From the NCBI GenBank assembly GCA_037043455.1, contig JAWPHD010001817.1, positions 124,001-188,000 of the forward strand: a stretch of DNA of 64,000 nucleotides, read 5' to 3'. Made by a program: the position numbers and the translations under genes. This DNA comes from Cyrtodaria siliqua (Eukaryota; Mollusca; Bivalvia; Adapedonta; Hiatellidae). This document shows, one piece after another, positions 32,601 through 44,674 of this stretch; the first letter of the stretch is position 1, and every line of letters starts with the position of its first letter. The notes beneath the pieces are model-generated. The model was not told the origin of the DNA, searched no databases, and worked only from the letters and a program-made list of their open reading frames with translations.

Positions 32601-33310
32601 TATACCGCTCACCCTGATTTAATGGACTACGGTTAACGACTTTCACACCGCCCACCTTGATTTAATGGGACTAAGGCTAAAGACTGTCACACCGCCCACC
32701 TTGATCTAATGTGACTAAGTTTAGCAGTTGTTTTACCGCTCACCTTGATTTAATGGGACTAAGGTTAACGACTGTCACACCGCCCACCTTGATTTAATGG
32801 GACTAAGCTTAGCGACTGTCACACCGTCCACCTTGATTTAATGGGACTAAGGTTAACGACTGTCACACCGCCCACCTTGATTTAATGGGACTAAGGTTAA
32901 CGACTGTCACACCGCCCACCGTGATTTAATGGGACTAAGCTTAGCGACTGTCACACTGCCCACCTTGATTAAATGGGACTAAGCTTAGCGACTGTGACAC
33001 CGCCCACCTTGATTTAATGGGACTAAGGTTATCGACTGTCACACCGCCCACCTTGATCTAATGGGACTAAAGTTAGCAGTTGTTATACCGCTCACCTTGA
33101 TTTAATGGGACTAAGGTTAACGACTGTCACACCGCCCACCTTGATTTAATGGGACTAAGCTTAGCGACTGTCACACAGCCCACCTTGATTTAATAGGACT
33201 AAGGTTAACGACTGTCACACCGCCCACCTTGATCTAATGGGACTAAGGTTAGCAGTTGTTATACCTCTCACCTTGATTTAATGGGACTAAGGGTAGCGAT
33301 TGTCTCATCA
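26640..33310 (+). repeat. 44-bp satellite, about 150 copies, with higher-order structure
   Basis: The core AAGGTTAGCGACTGTCAC then ACCGCCCACC is followed by TTGATTTAATGGGACT. Copies are typically diverged by several bases. Subtypes are ordered: ATGATTAGGGACTGTGAC and AGAGATTATCCCACCGCC variants recur after roughly 1.9-2.1 kb. From about 30.6 kb rightward, a variant with AGCAGTTGTTATACCGCTC alternates with AACGACTGTC units. There is no open frame of note. Confidence 0.97.
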
Positions 33311-33528
33311 CCCAACTAGTCCAAACAGCTTCCATTAAAAGGGTTTCTGGAAAGCATAGATTACAATGTTTCAGTTGTAATCACTGATTAGTGATGATTT
33401 AGATGAAATCATTCTTCCAAAATGCTTTTGCTGAAGTTGGCGAATATTGCGTTGATTTTGTTACATATAGACAGATCATGAGAAAGATGCTGAAACTGTT
33501 TGTGTGTGTGTCTCGACAAATCAGCAAG

Positions 33529-34470
33529 TCACTGTATGTCTCTGTCACGTGCGGTAATAGTTGGTGTATGCACAACATGGCAAATTCTGTCTTGATTAAC
33601 AAGAACTGAAGGGTGCCAAGCAAAATCCGGAAGCTTTGTTTGACTACCAGCAGATATGACTCGGGATAAGTCAACAAACAATGCACCAGGACTTTGTGAC
33701 TCAAACTGTCTTGTGCCTGTGTTTATATATCTGTTAGTTTCACCCTCACCAATTGTCATCCCTTGACATTGATTTATTGTTGTCGCCCATCCAAGGCCAA
33801 GCGGTATCTGCCTTCGCTTGCAAGAATGGCAAATGACATCTATTCTTCTTTCCACGGGAACTATCGGTACCAGTTTGGGATTTTCTATCAGAAATGGTGT
33901 TTCAGTAAAACTGGGAAAATTAGCCATGATGACGTGAGAAAATGTGTCTGGTGGTCTTCTGCCATTCATGTATAGAATATCAACCACAGTTCACAAAGCT
34001 CCATTAAAAGAGATTGACTGTCAACATGACTTTTGCAGTTTTACTCAGATAGACTGTATGCACCAGTCCTCCTGCTTTGTCCTTTGTAACAGGAGAAGCA
34101 TGACTGCCTTTAGATAAACCCTTGATTTGAGCAACAGGATATGTTTTGTATAGTTAAGTTAACATGGCCTTGTTATGTTCCCAAACTTCTGCATGCGTTG
34201 GAAACACAAATAGTCTTCTATTTTGCAAATCTTCCAAGGCAGCTGCTCCATATGCGCTCTTTAAATTGTTCCATTGGAGGTTCTGAAGACATGTTGCATG
34301 ATCGGGTGTCGTTTTATACTCTCTTATTGAAAGCAATACTTCTTTTAACTGATTTTCATCGCTATTTTGACGAATTATTGTATTAAGAGAGACAGAGTTT
34401 GAAAATTGGTGCCAGACCATAACACCATGTAAAGCAGCTGGTGTTGTTTTCCTAGAATTATTATACCTAG
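33529..34470 (-). pseudogene. Helitron-type PIF1 helicase, broken C-terminal part
   Basis: Minus-strand pieces align in order with the C-terminal half of PIF1-family helicases of Helitron transposons. First come NTIIRQNSDENQ, LREYKTTP-like IREYKTTPDH and FPTHAEVWEHNKAML. Then, after a TAA, come DKAGGLVHTVYLSKTAKVML and, in another frame, VDILYMNGRRPPDTF. Last are RRQIPLGLGWATTINQCQG and DLSRV. RRQIPL...A.TI...QG is the conserved C-terminal motif of this helicase superfamily. At least one internal stop, one frameshift and another nonsense change are present, and the Walker A part and Rep domain are absent. It is a dead fragment; Helitron ends are not recognised. Confidence 0.75.
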
Positions 34471-35200
34471 GCTGATTTACCTGTAATATATCCTTATGTA
34501 ATCATAAGTTTAACCTTCAGAAAGTTTATTACTTTTGGTATTAAATTGTCACAGGTCTACATATGCTCCTTGAAGTGTGTTTTGATATGTTACGAATATT
34601 TAACGTTTTGAAAAGGTATACGCATTTTAAAAAAGGATGTGTAGTTGCACTATGCAAGACATTGGCGATTAAATTATTTATTTGATGTGCTGTAGTTCCC
34701 CGCTGAATAGCCCATTTCACCCCGACATTTGCCGAAATATCACGGATAATAACGAGCTATCTCCGAGTAGCCAATTAAGTCGACCAATAAAACACTGGTA
34801 GGCATATTAAATATTATTATACCTCACGTTTACAATCCTGTATAAATTGCCCATACCCCTAGCGCGAAGCAATTTTTACTGTTCACCGGTAAACAATTTT
34901 TATTATTACTTGATCTCCTATATAAATGCTATATCGTCATTTCTTGCTAATTCACTAAGGAAAAGACTGTTCCCGGTGAAAACGAATTGTTACCGGGCTT
35001 TAGTTTCGACTGTTTCCCTCACGTGCTGGAATTTCCCCGATTACTATTTATAGAAGGAACCTCAAAACTCGGCATTTTCCGCCAGTCACGAATTTCCCCA
35101 CACATTGAACATTTCCGAACTGTCACGGAAATTGTCGGAAAATTTACAAGCGTCTAAGCGCTAAGTGATGCTGATTATTCAGCAGACGTAAACAAAGCAG
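34471..35200. other. Intergenic, no gene seen
   Basis: AT-rich, becoming somewhat richer in CCGG/CACGTG-type motifs toward 35000-35150, just before a possible first exon. No repeat family is recognised. Confidence 0.35.
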
Positions 35201-35269
35201 ATGGCTCGCTTTGAAGATATTTCGGAGGAAGATTTAATCAGATTAAGATTAAGATTAAGATTTAATCAG
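35201..35269 (+). CDS. Possible orphan first exon, MARFEDISEEDLI
   Basis: ATG begins a 23-codon frame MARFEDISEEDLI followed by a simple (RL)n-like stretch and FNQ, ending at CAG/GTAATA, a plausible donor. The opening is similar in style to first exons of DUF3504/Crypton-type recombinase-derived proteins in invertebrates (MA.F...SE.E). Downstream exons are not found. The region GATTTAATCAGGTAATAAAA is duplicated 47 bp later. A hairpin element lies immediately downstream. It could be a remnant or coincidence. Confidence 0.3.
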
Positions 35270-35324
35270 GTAATAAAACAGTTAAAACAGTTAAACAGTT
35301 AAAAAGATTTAATCAGGTAATAAA

Positions 35325-35442
35325 ACAGTTATCACATGTGTGTTTGGGGAACAATCGGCCTCGTGAAACAATTCACACTGCCATCCCCTCCACCTCGGGA
35401 AAACAGTTTTGACTGTTCCCCAAACACACATGTGATAACTGT
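35325..35442. mobile_element. Foldback (hairpin) element, 118 bp
   Basis: ACAGTTATCACATGTGTGTT then TGGGGAACA pairs with TGTTCCCCAAACACACATGT then GATAACTGT. The loop contains CGGCCTCGTG and CCACCTCGGG. Non-coding. Confidence 0.85.
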
Positions 35443-35723
35443 ATACTGTTACACGATTGTGACGTCACGGGAAGTATAAACAAAAGGTGTTATTTTTTCA
35501 ATTACGACACGCTTTGCGCAGTTGGAAATCGGTGGACGTTTATTAAAATACAGTTGAAGTTATTTCAATTGTAAGACGCTTTGTTTCCCAAACGACAATA
35601 CACATTTTGTTACTTTAAATCAAAACTAGTATACAAAAAATAAATAATAATAATTGTTATTGGGAATTTTTCCACCTCATATATTATAATTTTAATCAAA
35701 ACAACTTTTGTTCGGTATAATAA
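35443..35723. other. Intergenic, no feature seen
   Basis: AT-rich spacer between two hairpins. Confidence 0.35.
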
Positions 35724-35913
35724 AAGTTATGGTCTGACAGTTAATAACATGTTTGTATTGTTTTTAATTCGCCTCGGTTGACATTAATTTCCTTAGGTTG
35801 ACAATATCCACTGTCACCCCAACTGGGATGCAATATTTATATATTCATTTTAACGGTGCCCAATGTGAATTAAAAACAATACAAACATGTTTTTAACTGA
35901 CAGACCATAACTT
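35724..35913. mobile_element. Foldback element, 190 bp
   Basis: AAGTTATGGTCTGACAGTTA then ATAACATGTTTGTATTG and TTTTTAATTC pair with the right arm ending at 35913. A spacer of about 100 bp contains CGCCTCGGTTGAC. Arms are about 46 bp with few mismatches. Confidence 0.8.
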
Positions 35914-36587
35914 GAGCACATGACCGATATATCTTATTAATCTGTTTGGTAGAAAAACAAAAACGAAGCGTGTTTATTGATACAATTCAAAAACGGGATT
36001 GTCAGAAAACAATGAATATTTCTACACCGGTTCCAACTTAAGCGCACGTGCTCCAATGTAAACAATTCAACATGTTTCGTGTAGCCTTGAAATTCGATAG
36101 AGTTTCCAAGGAATAAGTCGATATGGTTTCTGCATAGAATATCACTAATGGTTGCGGTGTTCTAGCGAACGAATACGCATACTTTAACTCAATATAAAAG
36201 CACTGAAACTTGTTAGTTTGTGATTGTTTATACTTCGGTGACTACCAGCATCTGATTAGTTCTTGAAGTCATGTGACTTTGCGCCATGTGACTGAAATTT
36301 CGAACACTGTACGAAGATTCCCTAAGTACAGGTGAAATGGGTTATTCATTCATCCTCAGCGCGCAACATGTGTAGATAATGGCCATATTGTTGATATAAC
36401 AAAAGTGCACTATTTTCTGTCCATTGCCATCCGGCATGTAAAAATGTCAAAATGTTGACCATACCGATCCGTTGATATACACACTCGGTTTGATTCCGAG
36501 CGAAGCAAGAATTGTCCGAGTTTTTACAAATAACATGCATGTCTACGCAACGTTGACCAATCAAAACCAGAAACGTGTGTTTCTCAG
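35914..36587. other. Intergenic, no gene seen
   Basis: No convincing exon. Short frames on either strand run into the following minisatellite. Confidence 0.35.
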
Positions 36588-37027
36588 TCAACACTTCAAA
36601 GTCTTGCATTGCATCATGGACAAAGACACAGTCAACACTTCAAAGTCTTGCATTGCATCATGGACAGAGACACAGTCAACACGTCAAAGTCTTGCATTGT
36701 ATCATGGACAAAGACACAGTCAACACTTCAAAGTCTTGCATTGCATCATGGACAGAGACACAGTCAACACGTCAAAGTCTTGCATTGCATCATGGACAGA
36801 GACACAGTCAACACTTCAAAGTCTTGCATTGCATCATGGACAAAGACACAGTCAACACGTCAAAGTCTTGCATTGCATCATGGACAGAGACACAGTCAAC
36901 ACGTCAAAGTCTTGCATTGCATCATGGACAAAGACACAGTCAACACGTCAAAGTCTTGCATTGCATCATGGACAGAGACACAGTCAACACTTCAAAGTCT
37001 TGCATTGCATCATGGACAGAGACACAA
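36588..37027 (+). repeat. 44-bp minisatellite, about ten copies (unrelated to the large 44-bp satellite)
   Basis: The unit is GTCAACACTTCAAAGTCTTG, CATTGCATCATGGACAAAGA, CACA. Two two-state positions (CTTC/CGTC and AAAGA/AGAGA) vary between copies. All three forward frames are open because the 44-bp unit contains no stop in any frame; these frames are therefore not evidence for a gene. Confidence 0.96.
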
Positions 37028-37248
37028 TATACATTAATTTATTTTTGTTCAAGTTGGAAATACATTTCCTCATGTTTTCAGAGTCAAGATGTTTCCTAAG
37101 TTAAATCAGTTGAAATTCATTGATTAACCTTTATTCAGCCGGTTTATATAATCAGTTAAGTTGTTTCATACTCATTGGCGTTGACAACTGGTCACGTGCA
37201 TGTTACTGAGAAGCAACTAAATGGAATGTGAAATTCTTTTTCTTTCAG

Positions 37249-37307
37249 GTGGTGGTAATAACCGAAGTTAAAGACGCTTTTCATGAGGATGAAATCATGC
37301 ATATAAA
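37249..37307 (+). CDS. Possible internal exon, unassigned
   Basis: After a strong acceptor (TTCTTTTTCTTTCAG), a frame reads VVVITEVKDAFHEDEIMHI and meets AA/GTAAGG, a plausible donor. Amino-acid composition looks protein-like. No partner exon with matching phase was found. It could also end at the TAA that overlaps the donor. Confidence 0.25.
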
Positions 37308-37396
37308 GTAAGGTCGATTACACTGCCACAGAGTGGTGATTTAAACTATACGGCCAACACTTCAGGCATACTACGTGTCTTCATGCGTGGAAATTC

Positions 37397-37478
37397 AGCT
37401 GACATTACGATAGTAAAACTGACATTACGATAATAAAACTGACATTACGATAGTAAAACTGACATTACGATAGTAAAG
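37397..37478 (+). repeat. 20-bp repeat, four copies
   Basis: GACATTACGATAGTAAAACT is repeated four times, the last diverging at its end. Confidence 0.95.
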
Positions 37479-37779
37479 GGGACACGGAATATGGTGTGTT
37501 AGATTGTAATACGACTATATATAAATTAAAAATACAGTACATAAAATTGGCATAGGCAAGCATTGTGTTATATGTCTACGTAGTGACCTACTGCAGTAAA
37601 GCATAACGTGGTTCACACACCCACAGTAGTAAACATCATGTAATGATTCAGACAAAATAAAGACAGCCATGCTCAGAGTAGTGTTGGCAATATATCATTT
37701 AATTACATGCTTGTTAGAAAAGGCTTACTACGTCATCAAAATTAAACCAACACAGGTGTATAGACACTCACGAAAAATA
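37479..37779. other. Intergenic, no feature seen
   Basis: AT-rich sequence with no supported feature. Confidence 0.35.
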
Positions 37780-38290
37780 AGTGCAAGGGCAATAACTCTG
37801 CATGGCATTGACTGGGCTGCACCAATATTGTGTCACGCACATGTACACTTCATGTTTATCACATTCACAATTCAATTCAGTATCTTCAAAACTGTAAAAG
37901 TAGTTCACGTCACATGGTTTCAATTTTAACTAAGTGCTAGGGCAATAACTCGGAATTGCCCGAGACGAACTGAAATTGTGTCACGCACATCTACATTTCC
38001 TGTTGATCATATATACGAAGTTTCAATTTAATATCTTGAAAACTGTTGAAGAAGTAGTTTGCTCTATAAGATTTCATATGCTGAATATAGCAATTTTGAA
38101 GAAGTGTAAAGGCAATAACTTAAAATATCAAATTGATCGAGCCAAACTAAAATGGTGTCACGCACATGTACACTTCATGTTCATCATGCATATCAATATC
38201 TGGAAAACTGTAGAAGTTGGTCGCTCCACAAGATTCAACAGAGCGACCGACCGACAGACCAACATACCAACAGACCACCCGCCGTAGTGA
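37780..38290 (+). repeat. Diverged mosaic repeat, about 170-bp units, three copies
   Basis: AAGGGCAATAACTCTGCATG, TTGTGTCACGCACATGTACA then CTTCATGTT, and TATCTTCAAAACTGTAAAAG recur three times. The end CGACCGACCGACAGACCAAC is the same kind of GACAGACC-rich terminus as at 21360. Open frames across it are discounted. Confidence 0.75.
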
Positions 38291-38769
38291 CTCCTATATA
38301 CCAGCTCTCAAACTTCATTTGCGTGGGTATAAAGCCATGTACAAGCTGAATCCTGAACTGTTAATACTAATAATTTAAATCAAATATCTTGAAGTTTGAA
38401 AACAAGTTTCCGAAATGAAAACAAAACAAAACAACTATGCAAATGATAATTATGCAAAACACTCGACTACAGGTTCCCAGTGTACATTATCAAATACAAT
38501 ATTGCTAATTTGCCAATTCAAAGGCCATGTCTCGGTCATGAAAATACTCTCATTACAGCCTTGTAGATACCAACTGCTATCTCATCAACATGTACATGTA
38601 CATGCTCACTTAGATGTTTTAAGATTAGACAGAAAATGAAACTTTTAGAGGGCGTACATTGTCAAATATAGATTATTTCCATCTAGGGCCATAATCAAAT
38701 CAGGCCCATCTATATGCCAACCTACATTTCAGCCATACTGTTTTGAAGGCACACACTATAACATAATGC
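38291..38769. other. Intergenic, no gene seen
   Basis: AT-rich; the 74-codon frame at 38415-38639 has no domain or splice support. Confidence 0.35.
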
Positions 38770-39545
38770 CTTGGTTATCCACACAGAACTTGCTTTTAGC
38801 GGTATACTGCCTTGTTTATCCACACAGAACTAACTTGCTTTTAGCGGTATATTGTCTTGGTTATCCACACAGAACTTGCTTTTAGCGGTATACTGCCTTG
38901 TTTATCCACACAGAACTTGCTTTTAGCGGTATATTGCCTTGTTTATCCACACATAACTTGCTTTTAGCGGTATATTGCCTTGTTTATCCACACAGAACTT
39001 GCTTTTAGCGGTATATTGCCTTGTTTATCCACACAGAACTTGCTTTAAGCGGTATATTGCCTTGGTTCTCCACACAGAACTATCTTTTAGCGGTATACTG
39101 CCTTGTTTATCCACACAGAACTTGCTTTTAGCGGTATATTGCCTTGTTTATCCACACAGAACTAGCTTTTAGCAGTATATTGCCTTGTTTATCCACACAG
39201 AACTTGCTTTTAGCGGTATACTGCCTTGTTTATCCACACAGAACTTGCTTTTAGCGGTATAATGCCTTGGTTATCCACACAGAACTTGCTTTTAGCGGTA
39301 TATTGCCTTGGTTATCAACAGATAACTTATTTTTGCAGTATGTTGCCTTGGTTATCAACACATAACTTATTTCGGCGATATATTGTCTTGGTTATCTAAA
39401 CAGAACTTACTTTGGCGCTAAATTGCCTTCGTTATCTACACAGATCTTACTTTGGCGGTATATTGCCTTGGTTATCTACACAGAACTTATTTTGGCGTCA
39501 GTTGCATTGGTCATCTACCTAGAACTTATTTTGGTGGTATATAAC
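38770..39545 (-). repeat. 41-bp minisatellite derived from the sulfotransferase stop-codon region
   Basis: On the minus strand the unit reads TATATACCGCCAAAATAAG, TTCTGTGTAGATAACC and AAGGCAA. The first unit is the end of the sulfotransferase CDS itself: Tyr-Ile-Pro-Pro-Lys-stop then GTTCTAGGTAGATGACCAA. About 18-19 copies follow in the 3' flank. The units nearest the CDS are the most diverged and keep AAATAAG; distal ones are nearly identical and carry AAAAGCAAG instead. Confidence 0.93.
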
Positions 39546-40640
39546 TGTAGTCAAACAACTCAAAATCCATCTTGTACAACTCCTGAATCTCCTTTATGAC
39601 GTCATCAGGAATCAGTTTGTAAGCTTTGACTAATGCTGTATGTCTCTGCATCTTGCTGTCTAATGTACTCAACGATTGGGTCTTTATGGTATCCAAAATA
39701 ACTTCTGAAACGTAAGATGCGTTTGACACATCTCCATGATCACTGAAACCAAATACCTGAACTGGAAATTCGACGGTACCAAGGAAACCCTGGATTTGGA
39801 GCACTTTCCACACTCTCCGTGCAACTTCTAACAATCCTACACATTTTGCAAGAGGTCCTGTTTTAGCTATTTTATACGTTTCTTCTACGATTCCCGGGAT
39901 AGTGGCTTCAATTCTGCGACTATGCAAGGCTTCATACAGAGCATCAAAGATATCTTTCTCAACACCGATATTTTTAAGGGTATACTCCACATCTGTTGCA
40001 AAACTTTCCTGTTTAAGTAGAATAAAAGGGGTTGACTCACACGGCTTACATAACGTATAAATAGGAGTCCAATGTGGCTCGAGGGCTTGACCTGCTTTCG
40101 AAACGGAAATGACGTACGTCAGAAATTCGTGAAAGGTTACGTTCGTTTGACATACAGGCACGTGTTTATTTTGATTTGCCTGTTTCCGTATTTGAAAACC
40201 TAAGTTGCCAGGGGGAATAGTCTCTAAGAACACTTTGTCAGTATAAGCGGAAAACAAACGAGAGTAGGGATCACGTGATACTATTATTAGACGCGATTGG
40301 CTTCTTACGATGCTATTGTACTCTATTTGATGGACCTTTGCGTCAAAATGAATATCCATGCGAGATTTCTTAAGAGCAGTGTTTTGAAAATCGGCACCAT
40401 GCTTAAATATATCAAATGCTTGTGACCAGAATGTACAACCAGCTTTCGGCACTTTGCAATATGTCAGGTTATATTTCTTGATGTAGTAAAACGTTCGGGT
40501 CATCGCTCTTATTCTACTGTATGCTGAATCTTTTGTCTTGCACTTGTCTAATAGATGTTGTATCCGTTTGGTATGCGTAATGTTATGTAATGTTTGTATT
40601 TCCTCCACTTCCAATTTCACCTTCGAATATTGAGTAACAT
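39526..40640 (-). CDS. Carbohydrate sulfotransferase (CHST8-14 type), catalytic exon
   Basis: This enzyme type moves sulfate from PAPS to sugar residues of glycoproteins or proteoglycans in the Golgi lumen. The exon encodes 370 residues and ends in TAA. CKVPKAGCTFW, about residues 111-121 of the joined protein, is the 5'-phosphosulfate-binding loop. LIIVSRDPYSRLFSAYTDKV, near residue 170, is the 3'-phosphate-binding motif of the Sulfotransfer_2 family. Four N-glycosylation sequons (NIT, NLT, NVT, NAS) fit a luminal domain. The open frame extends 23 codons further to an ATG, but a strong acceptor (GTCCTTTTTTCCAG) lies at 40641 and those codons look intronic. The exon enters with AT and needs one base, which the exon at 50275 supplies. 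The substrate cannot be predicted. Its stop codon is the seed of a downstream minisatellite. Confidence 0.92.
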
Positions 40641-41935
40641 CTGGAAAAAAAGGACCAACATTGTATATATGCATAATATGTATCACAAAGCTAGTACGTC
40701 GTTGCATACTGCTTTTCCTGTTCGATTTTTATATCCATATTTACAATTAAGCTCGCATATATTCAAAAATCTTTCTCTAGACTTGACTTGTTCATAATCT
40801 CGTAAGCAACAATTAAACCAGGCCCGTAGATACGCAGATTCACGCCTAGGCAGTTGTCGCGGTAGTATTTTGGGAAGGTACGAAACACTGAAGTCGTTTT
40901 TTTACTGGAATATCAAATAAAATTACTAGTCTTGAATATAATGGTCTAAATTAAAACTGAAAATGCACTAAAACATGTATACGTGATTGTTTCCCAATAA
41001 AACTGACGAACATTTTTTTTATATCTGTACTGGAAACCAGAATACTTCCAGACTGACTCAGGCAGGCTATTTAATTTAATCGAATGAAGGAACGAGAACG
41101 TAACGAATGATTGATTGCACTTTCTTTTTCTAAGTAATATAAACTCATTTCTCTTGGGGATATATTTTCTAAATACAATCATATATATTTAAGGGGGAAT
41201 TTACCTATTGGAAAATGTAAGGGTAGGCATATAAACTATATATATTTGTAAATTCGAAAATATTTGCGATTTGAATCCGAATTTTGTTTTGTCGTCATGT
41301 AAACAATATTTTAATAATAACGTCTCAAATATGGCTATGTTTGACGTTTTTCATAAAAGTCACGTTTGTACTCAATTGTCAACGTTTTAGAATCACAAAG
41401 CGTTAGTTTAGTCGCATGCAATTATTGTTTATATCACACTGTCCGTCATGATGGGACCTTTCATCTGATATATACATTATATCATTTAAATTAAGCTGTA
41501 AACTATTATTTCTAGAATTTCCTATTTCTTTAACCTTTTTTTGGCTTGAACATTTTAAGAAAAAACGACATTAAAGCCATTTATCTATTAAATGGCTCGA
41601 TAAAAAACTGCACAATGTTAATATTTTGTCGAGAATTTAATTTCCTATCGGAATATAAAATAGAAGTTGCTGGTTATCGGATTATTTGTTTTAGTATACT
41701 TGTTTTAATAAACACAATAACCTTACGAAAAAGACGTCAATGTCGACGTCGCATCGTACATATAATGTATAATGACCATGACGCATACAATGGTAACAAG
41801 CATTGATTTATTTATGATTTTAATACGTAGTAAATACTGTTTTCAACTTCTTATTTTATTCGTATTTTTTTTCTTCTTTCCTGGAGTTAATATGAAAACT
41901 CTAAATTGTGTTTTTTTTATGATATATATATATAT
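40641..41935. other. Sulfotransferase intron, unique-looking part
   Basis: AT-rich intronic DNA. No further exon of the sulfotransferase is recognised; short frames on either strand lack domains. Confidence 0.5.

Positions 41936-44674
<2,739 letters not shown>

Noticed and set aside
33399..33704. 101-codon minus-strand frame overlapping the helicase remnant
   Set aside because: It is in a different frame from the PIF1 motifs and shows no domain.
36472..37104. Three long overlapping forward open frames (142-210 codons)
   Set aside because: They lie in a 44-bp tandem repeat. Since 44 is not divisible by three, every frame reads the same peptides in rotation, so absence of stops in one frame implies it in all.
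40641..40707. N-terminal 23 codons of the long sulfotransferase frame as the true start
   Set aside because: A strong polypyrimidine acceptor ends at 40641, an in-frame stop lies just upstream of the ATG, and the segment lacks a proper signal anchor. A phase-compatible anchor exon exists at 50275-50428.
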